DNA from: UBA4207 sp964352405
GTDB taxonomy: Bacteria; Bdellovibrionota; Bacteriovoracia; Bacteriovoracales; Bacteriovoracaceae
NCBI GenBank assembly: GCA_964352405.1
Contig: CAYGRY010000008.1
Coordinates: 1 to 55,164, forward strand
Direction: 5' to 3'
Length of the DNA stretch: 55,164 nucleotides
Position numbers and translations under genes: made by a program
The notes under the pieces: generated by a model
Databases searched by the model: none
What the model was told of the DNA's origin: nothing
What the model saw: the letters and a program-made list of their open reading frames with translations, nothing else
Part shown: one piece after another, positions 22,477 through 32,353 of the stretch
How the letters are laid out: each line of letters starts with the position of its first letter
Numbering within the stretch: the stretch's first letter is position 1

Positions 22477-25400
22477 CTAAATTGGCGCAACAGTGCTGTT
22501 ATTTGGGTGGCAGATTTTTCCAAATGAACACATGCTGCAGTGTTCATTATTCATCGTTGATGGGCTTGAAAGTTTGGACCAGGATTGATCTAAAAATTGA
22601 TTAATATCTTTTAAAGTAAAACTCTCTGACTTTACTTCTTTATCGTCAACAAACCAAAGCTCTAAACGAACCTTCGTAAAGCCTGATTGGGATTGAGTAC
22701 TATTGATCGCATGTGCATATGCTTTAAGCTGAAACCAGTAGGGAACTTCTTTAGTCGGATTAGATCGACCCGTTTTAAAGTCCACGATGACAAACTCATT
22801 CGTTGTTTCCTTTGGAATTAAAACGAGATCTGGAGTTCCACTAATCATTTGACCGAAAAAATCAAATTTTATGAGCTTTTCTGAAATCCAATAAAAATGT
22901 TCATACTCTTGTTGAACTTTTTTGATGGCCCATTGAACGGCTTCGCTTGATCTTTTATCTAGCTGCTTTTGTAGGCTTAGTGAGACGAGTCCCTTATGAT
23001 CAATTCCATATGCAATGGACTCATGCACAAGAGTTCCTCTTTCTGCCGAAGAACTTAGTGGTGTTACTTTTAACTCATCACTATCTTCTTCAACTTGCTC
23101 AATATAATGTTTGTAATCTAAATCAATATCATCTTCAATTTTACAAATATGCTTTAAATAAAACTTTCTCGTACACTGGGAAATCGTTGCAAGTTTAGTG
23201 ACTGAAAGTTCAGGGAACGTCACTAATGTTTGGCCAAGCCCTTGTGGATAAGCACTAATACCAAGAGGATCTAAATGGAAGGTAGGTAAAGCAGTTTCTG
23301 TAAAAATGGAATCATCTAGAGATGAATGAACCTTAAAGCTCTTAAAAGAAGCTTTAAGGTGCTCAAATAGTTCTATATTTTCAGTAATGTTCTTGGGATT
23401 ATTTTCAAAAGTTCTAAGTCCATGGATCCAACTATTTTTACTATAAGAGCAGTCTTTACCATTGCTGTCTTTAACATCTATCCAACTAATTTTTGATTCT
23501 GCTCTTGTACAGGCGACATAAAAGAGCCTTTTAGATTCAGAGAAATCTTTTAGAACGTTAACTTTTTCTTCGATTAACATCTGGGGAGAGCGGTACTTCT
23601 TTTTTTGATCTGTTGAGGAGCGCCACCTTAAACTGCCAGGAAACTTACCGACCAAATCAGAATCACTTATTCTACGACCGTTATTATGGATACCACCTAA
23701 GATCACATGAGAAAACTGCAGGCCCTTTGAAGCATGTGCAGTCATAATAACGACTCTGCCTCTTCCACTTGATTGAAATTCTATAGAGTATTTTTTACTT
23801 TTAAGATCATTCAAGTAAATCAGAATTTTTTCATAATCGTTGTAGCCAAGGCTGCAAATACGTTCGATCTCTGCCATATTACCAGGATGATTTGAATTCG
23901 CTAAACCAAGTTCATACAAAAGGGTGCCAAAAGAAGGTACAAGGCCAAGTGTTAGCGAGTTTTCAAAGAAGTGAACGAGATGAGAATCTAAGACCTCTAT
24001 TTTTCCATGCAAGTATTGAACAAGATGGTTTACAAAAAACTTTGTAGGCGTGTCGGTTATGAGCACCTTTGATTGTCTAGCAAGGATACAACCCTCAACA
24101 AGAGCTGCAAATAGAGCGACCATCGGGTCTTCAGGGTAAGGAATTTTAACTTGCGCCCTAAGACCAAAACCTTTTGAAATAATACCTGTCATCAAACCAA
24201 CTGAAGGCTTTAACCCTTTATAAAGAACACAAATCTCTTCTGTTTCATTTTGATCTATAGATGAACTCACAAGGTTCAAAATTTCAGTAGTTTCTTGTTC
24301 AACAAAAGTAGATTCATTTACTTTTTGCTTTTCTTCAACTTGTATTTCGGCCGAAATTTTTTGAATTTGCCCCTTATTCATTTTATCTTTAATAGGACAA
24401 TTCTGTAGTTCAAAGTCCACTGGGAAAGGATCATGGCCGTCAAACTCCTCCCCCAATCTGAACAAATCTTTAAATAAGGCATTGTTAAAATCAATAACGT
24501 TGCCAAGAGAACGGTAATTGTTTGATAAACTTAATTTTAAAGGCATTGCATTTTTACAATCTTGAAAAACCTTTAACTCTCCACCTCTGAATCCGTAGAT
24601 GGCCTGTTTTTCATCGCCTACGCAAAAGAGTCGACTAAATTCTTTAGATATAATCTTTTCGATGATTTCATATTGAATTCGAGAGGTGTCTTGGAATTCA
24701 TCGACAATGAGATATCTATAACGATTCGTTATATTCTCTTGTGCCTCTTTATTCATTAATCCCTGGGCAACATAATACTCAAGATCAGAAAAGGTAAAAC
24801 CTGGAATCTGAGAATATCTCTCTTCAATCCATTCAAATATCTCTAGCATTCTTTGAATTTGAGGTCTCAGTATCTCACGACCTTCACCTTCAAATGCCTC
24901 AAGTTCGGGACCTATTTTTTCTAAGATATCTTTTACATTTTTAGCCAATGAGAAATATTGCTTAATTTCATCATCTGATCTTGGGCCGGTTGTAATACCT
25001 TTATTCGCTTTGAAAAAAGCGTCCACTTCAATAACAGAATTCATATCCCATGAATCTCTGTTTTGAAAAAATGATGTCATCAAATTTAGTTTTTCAACCC
25101 AAGCACCTTTTGCTTTTACAGGAATTGTAGGCACATTCTGACTGAGTTTGATTGGCTGATCTTCACCAAAAATAATATTTAAAAAATCATTCCAATCAAA
25201 GTCCAACATTTTCTCAACAGTCATTGTTTTCCAGAGCACTCTAAGTTCTGGTGTTGAGAATATTTTCACAAAAGATTGAATAAATTCTTTTTTGTGATTG
25301 ATAAAAAATGAATCAACTTCATTTGGGGCATCAAGATTGGAGCCAAAAGTTTCAATCATCCATTCATCAAATATTGTCTTTACTTTAACCTGTGACTCTA

Positions 25401-25845
25401 GCTCAGAAATGATTGAAATATCTTGTGGTAATCCTGGAAAGAAACCTTGCGAGATCAGTTTGTAACAAAAGCCATCAATTGTACCTACAGTCATGGAGTC
25501 CAAGCAAGGTATGGCAATTTCCCAAAGCCACTTCTGTGAAGCATCAGTAGCACAATCTGATAGAGCTACCATTTTTTTCTTAAGTCTAATGGCTAATTCA
25601 CCCGCGGCTTTTTTGGTGAAAGTCATGAGTACAATTTGAGATAGATAAACCTTTAACTCTTTTTCAAAACTCTCTGGGTCTAATTCTGGTTTATTTTGCC
25701 TAAAATTAAAAATTAAATAGGCAATGTGCTCAACCAAGACAAAGGTTTTACCTGAGCCTGCACCTGCGCTTAAAAGTACGCCACCTTCGTGGAAAATTGC
25801 CTTTTTTTGTTCATCATTTGCACTAGTTTGGAAGTTTGTACTCAT
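22477..25845 (-). CDS. AddA-like UvrD/RecB helicase-nuclease with Fe-S cysteines
   Basis: A 1122-residue superfamily 1 helicase: Walker A SAGAGSGKT (26-34), motif II VDEFQDT, motif III VGDEKQAIYGFRGG, motif V TAHASKGLQFSHV, motif VI FYVACTRAE. The C-terminus is a PD-(D/E)XK nuclease (GTPDLVLIP, then VIVDFKTG and a QLKAYA motif). A lone Cys before the nuclease (ISQCTRKFY) plus CSMCSFGKIC at the end form the four-Cys Fe-S pattern known from AddB and Cas4. It processes double-strand breaks for RecA loading. The start is ATG 25845, overlapping the AddB-like stop as TAATG with AGAGGA upstream; seven further N-terminal residues in frame are rejected. Confidence 0.92.
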   Translation of the reverse strand: MSTNFQTSANDEQKKAIFHEGGVLLSAGAGSGKTFVLVEHIAYLIFNFRQNKPELDPESFEKELKVYLSQIVLMTFTKKAAGELAIRLKKKMVALSDCATDASQKWLWEIAIPCLDSMTVGTIDGFCYKLISQGFFPGLPQDISIISELESQVKVKTIFDEWMIETFGSNLDAPNEVDSFFINHKKEFIQSFVKIFSTPELRVLWKTMTVEKMLDFDWNDFLNIIFGEDQPIKLSQNVPTIPVKAKGAWVEKLNLMTSFFQNRDSWDMNSVIEVDAFFKANKGITTGPRSDDEIKQYFSLAKNVKDILEKIGPELEAFEGEGREILRPQIQRMLEIFEWIEERYSQIPGFTFSDLEYYVAQGLMNKEAQENITNRYRYLIVDEFQDTSRIQYEIIEKIISKEFSRLFCVGDEKQAIYGFRGGELKVFQDCKNAMPLKLSLSNNYRSLGNVIDFNNALFKDLFRLGEEFDGHDPFPVDFELQNCPIKDKMNKGQIQKISAEIQVEEKQKVNESTFVEQETTEILNLVSSSIDQNETEEICVLYKGLKPSVGLMTGIISKGFGLRAQVKIPYPEDPMVALFAALVEGCILARQSKVLITDTPTKFFVNHLVQYLHGKIEVLDSHLVHFFENSLTLGLVPSFGTLLYELGLANSNHPGNMAEIERICSLGYNDYEKILIYLNDLKSKKYSIEFQSSGRGRVVIMTAHASKGLQFSHVILGGIHNNGRRISDSDLVGKFPGSLRWRSSTDQKKKYRSPQMLIEEKVNVLKDFSESKRLFYVACTRAESKISWIDVKDSNGKDCSYSKNSWIHGLRTFENNPKNITENIELFEHLKASFKSFKVHSSLDDSIFTETALPTFHLDPLGISAYPQGLGQTLVTFPELSVTKLATISQCTRKFYLKHICKIEDDIDLDYKHYIEQVEEDSDELKVTPLSSSAERGTLVHESIAYGIDHKGLVSLSLQKQLDKRSSEAVQWAIKKVQQEYEHFYWISEKLIKFDFFGQMISGTPDLVLIPKETTNEFVIVDFKTGRSNPTKEVPYWFQLKAYAHAINSTQSQSGFTKVRLELWFVDDKEVKSESFTLKDINQFLDQSWSKLSSPSTMNNEHCSMCSFGKICHPNNSTVAPI

Positions 25846-28235
25846 TAGAACAATCCTCTTGTGCATAAGTTGGAAATATCACAAAAAGTGCATACTTTTT
25901 TATTTAATGGTTTAGCTAACCATAACGAATCTTTTTTTAGTTTCTCGAAAGCATCGCTTTCTTTTTGACTAAACTCGGATTGATCGAATTTTAATTTTTC
26001 TTGGTCAATTTTATTTATCTTTATATTGATATCTTTTTCTTCAAAACTATCACTCGAAACTTCATCCCAAGCTGAATAGAGAAGACTTTCCGACAGGTCT
26101 CTCAAACACAAATAACCCCAAAACAGATATTCTTTATCTCCTCGCTCAATGTGACGAAGATAATTCCATAGCTGTATTTTTTCAAAGCTTTCATGCTCGC
26201 CCTTAGCAGGAATACTTGCTCCAGATCTTTTAAAGTCTAGAACTCCAACTCCAAGCGATGTCTCAATAATAAGGTCAACTCGTCCAGCATACTCACCGTC
26301 AATATATTTATCTTCAAATTTAAAGATCGGTTCTGGAAGCATTTCTTTTAATGCCAATAAGAATATTATTCCATTCTTAGAAAATATTCTTACTTCTTGA
26401 AGCGCACTTAAATAATCTGAGCGCTCTAATGTAATCTTATGTTTTTTAAGCATTTCCTGAAGTTCACTAATACAAAGTGCTTGGTGTTTTTGATTATTCC
26501 AAGATTCTTCTTTATTAAGAAAATTTTCAACAACAGCGTGTTCAATTTCGCCCAAAAACCTTGGCTCTAAAATTGTTTGTTTAATAGCTTTTTCGTTAAC
26601 CTTCTCAATAAACTGGTAATAATACTTTCTTGGACATTCAATATAATTTTGTAAACGGCTTGGCGAAATAGGTAGTTTTATCTCTACCTTTCTTTTAGGC
26701 GAAAGACTTATTAGGTCTACTCGCTCTTTTATTTGTTCATTTTTTTGAGATATAACGTCAAAGGCTACTCCTTTTAACATCTCAGCCCAACCCAGGTCGT
26801 GTTCAACCAACCCTTCTTCAATCAGTAATGTTACTTTCGTTTTATTCAATACTTCTCTAAACTCTTCACGCGCTTTTAAAAAGTCTAATTCAGCTCGTCT
26901 TCTTGGCCCTAAAGCAGAAAGTAATGATGCGACTTCTTGAGAGTATTCTGAAGATGCAAGTTTAAAAGCCGAGTGAGAGCTATTAATACAAACGAGCACT
27001 TTGCGGTCATTTTCAATATCAACAACATCTGTAAAGCTAAAGATTTTACCATTTCTAGGTTTTAATCCAAGATGCGGAGCTTGGTAAATTCTTGGCGAGT
27101 TTAAATGTGTACAATTTCTAATGACTTCCCAATCAAAAATTGAAATTTGTTGATTAGAGCTTGCTAACTCTAGCCATTCTTTAATTGTTTCTTTTAATAA
27201 ATTGAGAGCTTTAATGCCTCTAAAATTATTTTCTTCCAAGCATTTTTTTTGATACTCAGAAATTGAAACAAGGATTGTCTGTGTTTCAATAATCTGATCT
27301 TTATTTTCACCAAATAGAACCCGAATCTTTGATTCAAAATTGGTAAATAAATCTCCCAGTAAATCTAGAGGTGTTTTAAAAAATAGTCCATCAATCGGAA
27401 CTTCCAAATAATCTCTAAGTGAAGGTCTTGAAGTGCCTAACAGAATATCACCATTTTCAACTTCAAGTTTTGTTAATGTTTCCGCCATTCTGTTTTTAGG
27501 AAAGCGTACTGTTTTTAAATTAAGATCGAATTCGCTTTCACTGACGTTATCTATTTCGTCAGTATGAATCCAACTGATCCAATCTGTTTGATATCTTTTT
27601 TGATATAAAGACTTACGATATGGAATGATCACTTCCTGTCTAATCGCTAGTGATTTTAGTAAATCAATTTGCACACCCGAAAGGTGTCCAAATCCGTAAA
27701 AAACAATTTTTTCCTCACTAAGATGTTCAAAAGGTGAAGGTGTAGAGCGATAAGCACTCGCTAACAAAGAGTAACTTGAATGCTCATCATGCATTCCGGC
27801 GTTATCCATTGAACTCCACAGAACTTTTACACCGTTTCTTACTTCAGGATGGTAGTGCTCTAGAATTTCTTCCACTGTTTCTAGTTCAAGTGTTGTTCCA
27901 CGAAGCTCTGTAAGTAACGTAAAAGATTGAATAAATCTTTGATAGTTGTAATCAGGAAAGACTGTTTTCCAAAAGATAGAGAGATAAAGTAAAAGCTCTG
28001 ATTTTCTAGATATTTTGGGAGGTTCTTCTAAAATGCTAAATTGATTGGAGATAAATTTTGAGATGGTAATGACATCGATTGAAGAGAATCTCTCATCTTT
28101 GACTAAATGAGCTCGAACCCTATCGGCCTCTGATGGGCTGGGGCAAACGACAATCGTCTGCTTACTCTCTGACATCCAAAAATCATCAGCAAAAAGGTCG
28201 TCGCTTTGATTATATAGCTTTACACTTAGCGACAT
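25845..28235 (-). CDS. AddB-like nuclease subunit, helicase-dead N-terminus
   Basis: A 796-residue protein. The N-terminal half has the fold-like pattern of an SF1 helicase domain but no Walker A (TIVVCPSPSEADRV in its place), as in AddB/RecC-type scanning subunits. The C-terminus is a PD-(D/E)XK nuclease (GRVDLIIETS, then VLDFKRSG and QLWNYL) flanked by IECPRKYYY and CTFCDISNLC, the Cys set of the AddB-type Fe-S cluster. GAGG lies seven bases before the ATG. It is coupled by one base to the AddA-like gene. Together they replace RecBCD in end resection. Confidence 0.88.
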   Translation of the reverse strand: MSLSVKLYNQSDDLFADDFWMSESKQTIVVCPSPSEADRVRAHLVKDERFSSIDVITISKFISNQFSILEEPPKISRKSELLLYLSIFWKTVFPDYNYQRFIQSFTLLTELRGTTLELETVEEILEHYHPEVRNGVKVLWSSMDNAGMHDEHSSYSLLASAYRSTPSPFEHLSEEKIVFYGFGHLSGVQIDLLKSLAIRQEVIIPYRKSLYQKRYQTDWISWIHTDEIDNVSESEFDLNLKTVRFPKNRMAETLTKLEVENGDILLGTSRPSLRDYLEVPIDGLFFKTPLDLLGDLFTNFESKIRVLFGENKDQIIETQTILVSISEYQKKCLEENNFRGIKALNLLKETIKEWLELASSNQQISIFDWEVIRNCTHLNSPRIYQAPHLGLKPRNGKIFSFTDVVDIENDRKVLVCINSSHSAFKLASSEYSQEVASLLSALGPRRRAELDFLKAREEFREVLNKTKVTLLIEEGLVEHDLGWAEMLKGVAFDVISQKNEQIKERVDLISLSPKRKVEIKLPISPSRLQNYIECPRKYYYQFIEKVNEKAIKQTILEPRFLGEIEHAVVENFLNKEESWNNQKHQALCISELQEMLKKHKITLERSDYLSALQEVRIFSKNGIIFLLALKEMLPEPIFKFEDKYIDGEYAGRVDLIIETSLGVGVLDFKRSGASIPAKGEHESFEKIQLWNYLRHIERGDKEYLFWGYLCLRDLSESLLYSAWDEVSSDSFEEKDINIKINKIDQEKLKFDQSEFSQKESDAFEKLKKDSLWLAKPLNKKVCTFCDISNLCTRGLF

Positions 28236-28284
28236 TATTAAACCTCAAAAAAATATTAGGGACACGATCGGGTCTCTGTGTTAA

Positions 28285-28298
28285 ACGATTAGTATCGT
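28285..28298. promoter_or_regulatory. Inverted repeat in the divergent hslO / addB-like promoter region
   Basis: ACGAT-TAGT-ATCGT is a perfect 5-base inverted repeat flanked by AA on both sides, in the 85-base gap between two divergent genes. It could be an operator or overlap promoter elements; it may be chance. Confidence 0.22.
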
Positions 28299-28320
28299 AA
28301 CTCTTATCGCTGGGTTCGTC

Positions 28321-29166
28321 ATGCTAGAGCAAAGTCGTCTTACTGGATTTATAGATCAAAAAGCGGGTTTTACCCTTCATTTTTTTGATGGGCAAAGTGT
28401 CATCAGAGATTTAGCCCTTATCCACGACATTAAAGGTGATGGCTTTAGTTTTTTTCGCGACGCCGTCCTAACTTTTTTGCCTCTCATTTCTTATCTTAAA
28501 AGTGGTGAACATTTTGGCTTCTATATTGATTCTAATGAGCCTTGGTTTCGCTTCAAGCTTGAAGCGAGCTCACTTGGTTATATGAGAACGCTTTTGTTCC
28601 CTGAAAGTTTTAATGATTTTCCAAAGAAAATTAATGGTAATTGCAGGCTTACTAAAATCACACCCGGTCAACGTGAACCCTACAATACCCTTTTAGCTCT
28701 TGATGATTTATCCATTGGCGAAGTTTCAAATCTCATCCTAACTGAATCATATCAAGTTAAAGCTCGAATACATCTTTCAGATAAGGCTGATCAATCATTT
28801 ATTATTCAAAGATTACCTGATCAACAAGTTGATCAGATTGCACAAGAAGATAGACCAAGTCTTGATGAGTATTTCAATTCGACTTTATCGACACTTTCAA
28901 CTTTTATTGACAGCGGCAATGCGACTTATAATGACACTATCGAGCACTTTAAAAAGAATGAGATGGAACTATTAACTTCCACAGAAATTTCTTTTAAATG
29001 CGGCTGCTCTCGGGATCGAATGCTTCAAGGAGTAGCCTCATTAGTTCGTAGTGAGGGTATTGATGGAATCTTTGAAGACAAAGAGGAAATAGAAACAAAA
29101 TGTGATTATTGCAAGACATTCTATTTGATAACTAAAGACGAAGTTAGAACTTCATTAACTCAGTAA
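28321..29166 (+). CDS. hslO: Redox-regulated chaperone Hsp33
   Basis: A 281-residue cytoplasmic holdase activated by oxidation. The zinc-binding C-terminus has Cys227-x-Cys229, 31 residues, Cys261-x-x-Cys264, which fits the family pattern CxCx(27-32)CxxC. The FIIQRLPDQ segment in the middle is also typical. There is no signal peptide. The N-terminal domain is divergent but of normal length. Ribosome binding near the ATG is weak. The last 23 bases overlap the convergent lipoprotein gene. It is divergent from the DNA-repair pair, with 85 bases between them. Oxidation of the four cysteines would release zinc and unfold the linker to expose client-binding surfaces. Confidence 0.93.
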   Translation: MLEQSRLTGFIDQKAGFTLHFFDGQSVIRDLALIHDIKGDGFSFFRDAVLTFLPLISYLKSGEHFGFYIDSNEPWFRFKLEASSLGYMRTLLFPESFNDFPKKINGNCRLTKITPGQREPYNTLLALDDLSIGEVSNLILTESYQVKARIHLSDKADQSFIIQRLPDQQVDQIAQEDRPSLDEYFNSTLSTLSTFIDSGNATYNDTIEHFKKNEMELLTSTEISFKCGCSRDRMLQGVASLVRSEGIDGIFEDKEEIETKCDYCKTFYLITKDEVRTSLTQ

Positions 29167-30184
29167 TTTTATCTAAAGAGAATGTCTTATTGTCATCTCT
29201 CCAAAAGTGACGACTTAAGATTTTTGACTCTTCGTAAACACCACAAAAGTTTTCAGCCGAAGGCCCTTTAGCCAAGACTGGAGAATTTAGTCTTGAACGC
29301 TCAAACTTTACATTCTTACCTAGTTTTTCGAATGCTTCCCATTCCTTTCCCTGAGTCGGAAGACGAAGAGATTGTGTCTCCCCTCCTGTTACTAAAATTA
29401 ATGTTTGATCAGCATTTGGCTGAGTCTTAAAAAATGCTATCACTTTATTTATTTCACTAAGAACTTCTCTGGCATTTTTGACATCACCATTTTTTAAATA
29501 ATTTAAATATCTAAAATCTCTAATATAGAAAAATGCGCCTTTAGTTTGGTCTATGTTTTCAGACCAAATAGATTGAATATTATTAGTTAGAGTCGCAAAG
29601 CATCCAGCTTTTGAATTTTGACAAGTTTGATCAAAGTACAACCCGTCTTTTTCTATCTTTTTTTGAGACTGGTAATGAAACAAAGATGGATCCTTTACAT
29701 TTTTTGTAACTTTATTCATTTGAAGTAGAGCTAAGCCTTCAAGAAAAGTCTCTTTATTACATGATTGATGATGAACAAGTGAGTTTTTGTCTGCTGCACC
29801 CGCTTCAAGCCCATAAGTTTGGTAGCCTAAAGATTTATAATACTGCCAAACAGGATATCGGTTTTCTGATGGACAAGAATTACGGATATCTGCACTACCT
29901 GTTATCTGCGATAAGGCTGAATCACTTGCATTAGTTCTTAATTGATAAAAGTTGTAGGACCAGGCAGAACCAACACAGTCAACATCTTCCATTGATGAAA
30001 GCTGTCTAGAGTCACTAAGACCAAAGCGAAGTAACGCTGCATGCTCTAATTCGAAACCTGGCAGCTGTATCCAGATAACATTTTTTGGATTTTCTCCAAA
30101 AGTTCGGGTGTGCAAATTAATTGTTGGTGAGCGCGAACAACTAGAAAGCAGATAGATAAAACTTAAAAATAGAATTTTGGTCAT
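29144..30184 (-). CDS. Lipoprotein of unknown function, possibly alkaline-phosphatase fold
   Basis: A 346-residue lipoprotein with lipobox L13-S-S-C16 and Ser at +2, hence probably in the outer membrane. The mature protein has six or more Cys. VIWIQLPGFELEHAALL near the start and LILVTGGETQSLRLP near residue 265 are placed like the metal-binding strands of alkaline-phosphatase/sulfatase-fold enzymes, but the usual Asp/His ligands are not clearly present. Any such relationship is therefore speculative. There is no recognisable Shine-Dalgarno before the ATG. The gene overlaps hslO tail to tail by 23 bases and is divergent from the Fe-S oxidoreductase. Confidence 0.7.
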   Translation of the reverse strand: MTKILFLSFIYLLSSCSRSPTINLHTRTFGENPKNVIWIQLPGFELEHAALLRFGLSDSRQLSSMEDVDCVGSAWSYNFYQLRTNASDSALSQITGSADIRNSCPSENRYPVWQYYKSLGYQTYGLEAGAADKNSLVHHQSCNKETFLEGLALLQMNKVTKNVKDPSLFHYQSQKKIEKDGLYFDQTCQNSKAGCFATLTNNIQSIWSENIDQTKGAFFYIRDFRYLNYLKNGDVKNAREVLSEINKVIAFFKTQPNADQTLILVTGGETQSLRLPTQGKEWEAFEKLGKNVKFERSRLNSPVLAKGPSAENFCGVYEESKILSRHFWRDDNKTFSLDKITELMKF

Positions 30185-30328
30185 AAAGTAAGATTACACG
30201 ACTTTTGAAAAGGTTCGAGTGGAAGCTTTTTTCTCCTATAAAGGTAATGAATTAGATACTATTATAAAAGGGTATTATTTTAATTGTTATTATACCGGAA
30301 CTTTCTGGTCAAGGAAGGAGCATCGTCC

Positions 30329-32353
30329 GTGCAAGATCTAGAACTCGCAACTCGTGAAGTCATGTGGAATATTCCATTTTCATTCAAAGTTGCAATGTAT
30401 GTTTTGTTAGTAGCTTCATTTGCAGTTTTTGCTAAGGGTATGTGGGGAAAAGTCCTTTTCCTAACTCGAGGCCAAGGCGTATCGAAACTAAAAGAACTTC
30501 TTCCACATAAATTAAATTGGAAAAATTTCTTCGAGACCATTTTCTTTACTGGCAAAGTGACTAGGAAAGCTAATGTTGGAATTTTTCACTCATTGATCTA
30601 CTACGGATTTGTTATTCTTTGGATTGCAACAGACTTGGTTGCGATTCATGCCGATACACCATTTCAAATTTATAAGGGATGGACTTATATCATCGTCTCT
30701 TTTCTCGCTGACATTGCAGGTATCGCTATTCTTGTGGGACTTGCTCTAGCATTTTATCGCCGTTACGTAAAAACACCAGCATCACTTTCAGCAACACAAC
30801 CTAAGCGCGAATACTTCATGTATAGCATGCTAGCTGCACTTGTTATCATCGGCTATCTACTAGAAGGTCTTCGTATTCTAGGTACTGGTATGCCAATAGA
30901 CGAAGCCCGCTGGTCACCAGTTGGTTGGATGGTTGCTAACTTCTTTCAAGCTTTTGGTTGGTCAAATGATACTCTTGCTACTGTCTATAGAAGCCTGTGG
31001 CTTGGACACATGGCCAATACAATGGCTTTTGTTGCAAGCATTCCTTATTCAAAGTTTTCTCATATTATCTTTTTACCCTTGGCTTCACTTCTAACTCCTG
31101 CTCGTCGTGGCGCAGTTTTGAACCCGATGAATTTTGAAGATGAAAATGCAGAAACATTTGGTCTTGGTAAAGCGAGTGAGCTTACACTTAAAAATAGACT
31201 CGACCTTTTGACTTGCGTTGAGTGTGGCCGTTGTACGGATGTTTGTCCGGCTCTTAACGCTGGGAAGAATCTTAATCCTAAAACAATTATCACTAAAGCA
31301 CGTGATCTCGTTGAGGCTGCATGGAATAATGGTCAAGCGGATGTAGAGCTTTGGGGTGAAAATCCAATTTATGAATCAAACGAACTTGATGCCTGTACGA
31401 CCTGTGGTGCTTGCATGGAAGAATGTCCTGCTAATATTGAGCACGTCAGTTTAATTCTAGAAGCTAAACGCTACAAAACACTTACCCTAGGAGAGATTCC
31501 TCCTGCTGCTGCGGATGCAACAAATAAAGTAAAAATTAATGGTAACCCATGGGGTATTACTCAGGATGATCGCTTTAAGTGGGCAGACGGCTTAGATGTC
31601 CCAGTTATTGAGTCAGGTAAAAAAGTTGATTACCTCTACTACGTTGGTTGTGCCGGCTCATATGACTCCGCGAATCAAAAAGTAGTTCAAGACACAGTAG
31701 GACTTCTTAAGAAAGCTGGTGTGAGTTTCGCCGTTATGGGTAAAACAGAAAAGTGTAACGGTGATCCTGTAAGACGATTTGGAGACGAATACTCGTTCTA
31801 TGAAATCGCGATCGAAAATATCGCTAATATGCGCCAGTATGATTTTGATAAAGTTGTTACCCATTGCCCACATTGCCTTCATACCATCGGTAAAGAGTAT
31901 GGAAAATTTGAAGATGGCGCCTTTGAAACTGTCCATCACACAGAATTGCTGGCCGAGTTGATAAGAAACGGTAAGCTTCAGCCAACAAAAGAGATGTCTG
32001 GAGAGCTAACTTTTCACGATCCATGTTACCTTGGCAGACATCACGGAGAATACGACGCTCCTCGTGATATTTTAAGCTCAATTCCAGGTCTTAAAATTAA
32101 AGAAATGGAAACTGCGAAGGATAAAGCCCGCTGCTGTGGAATGGGCGGCGGTAATATGTGGTACGAACTTCCAGAAGGTGAGCATTTAGCTAAAAAACGT
32201 CTTGAAGATATTGCAGAAGTTAAGGTTCCAAAATTGGCGACTGCTTGCTCCTACTGTATGATTAATTTTAATTCATCTAAGGCCCAAGTACCGGCCACAG
32301 AGGAGATCGATATTCAAGATGTGGCATCTATTTTGGCCCAGTCGGTCCTTTAA
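30329..32353 (+). CDS. Membrane-bound Fe-S oxidoreductase, heterodisulfide-reductase type
   Basis: A 674-residue protein. The N-terminus has four to six membrane segments of NarI-like type with His residues suited to haem (about 10-250). Two 4Fe-4S clusters follow: C296VECGRCTDVCP and C356TTCGACMEECP. Two Cys-rich CCG modules end the protein (YVGCAGSYDS...HCPHC and DPCYLGRH...RCCGMGGG...CSYC), as in HdrD/GlpC. Such proteins pass electrons between the quinone pool and a soluble partner, often electron-transfer flavoprotein. I choose GTG 30329 because GGAG (30317-30320) lies eight bases upstream; TTG 30284 is the longer alternative. The partner is not in this window. Confidence 0.87.
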   Translation: MQDLELATREVMWNIPFSFKVAMYVLLVASFAVFAKGMWGKVLFLTRGQGVSKLKELLPHKLNWKNFFETIFFTGKVTRKANVGIFHSLIYYGFVILWIATDLVAIHADTPFQIYKGWTYIIVSFLADIAGIAILVGLALAFYRRYVKTPASLSATQPKREYFMYSMLAALVIIGYLLEGLRILGTGMPIDEARWSPVGWMVANFFQAFGWSNDTLATVYRSLWLGHMANTMAFVASIPYSKFSHIIFLPLASLLTPARRGAVLNPMNFEDENAETFGLGKASELTLKNRLDLLTCVECGRCTDVCPALNAGKNLNPKTIITKARDLVEAAWNNGQADVELWGENPIYESNELDACTTCGACMEECPANIEHVSLILEAKRYKTLTLGEIPPAAADATNKVKINGNPWGITQDDRFKWADGLDVPVIESGKKVDYLYYVGCAGSYDSANQKVVQDTVGLLKKAGVSFAVMGKTEKCNGDPVRRFGDEYSFYEIAIENIANMRQYDFDKVVTHCPHCLHTIGKEYGKFEDGAFETVHHTELLAELIRNGKLQPTKEMSGELTFHDPCYLGRHHGEYDAPRDILSSIPGLKIKEMETAKDKARCCGMGGGNMWYELPEGEHLAKKRLEDIAEVKVPKLATACSYCMINFNSSKAQVPATEEIDIQDVASILAQSVL

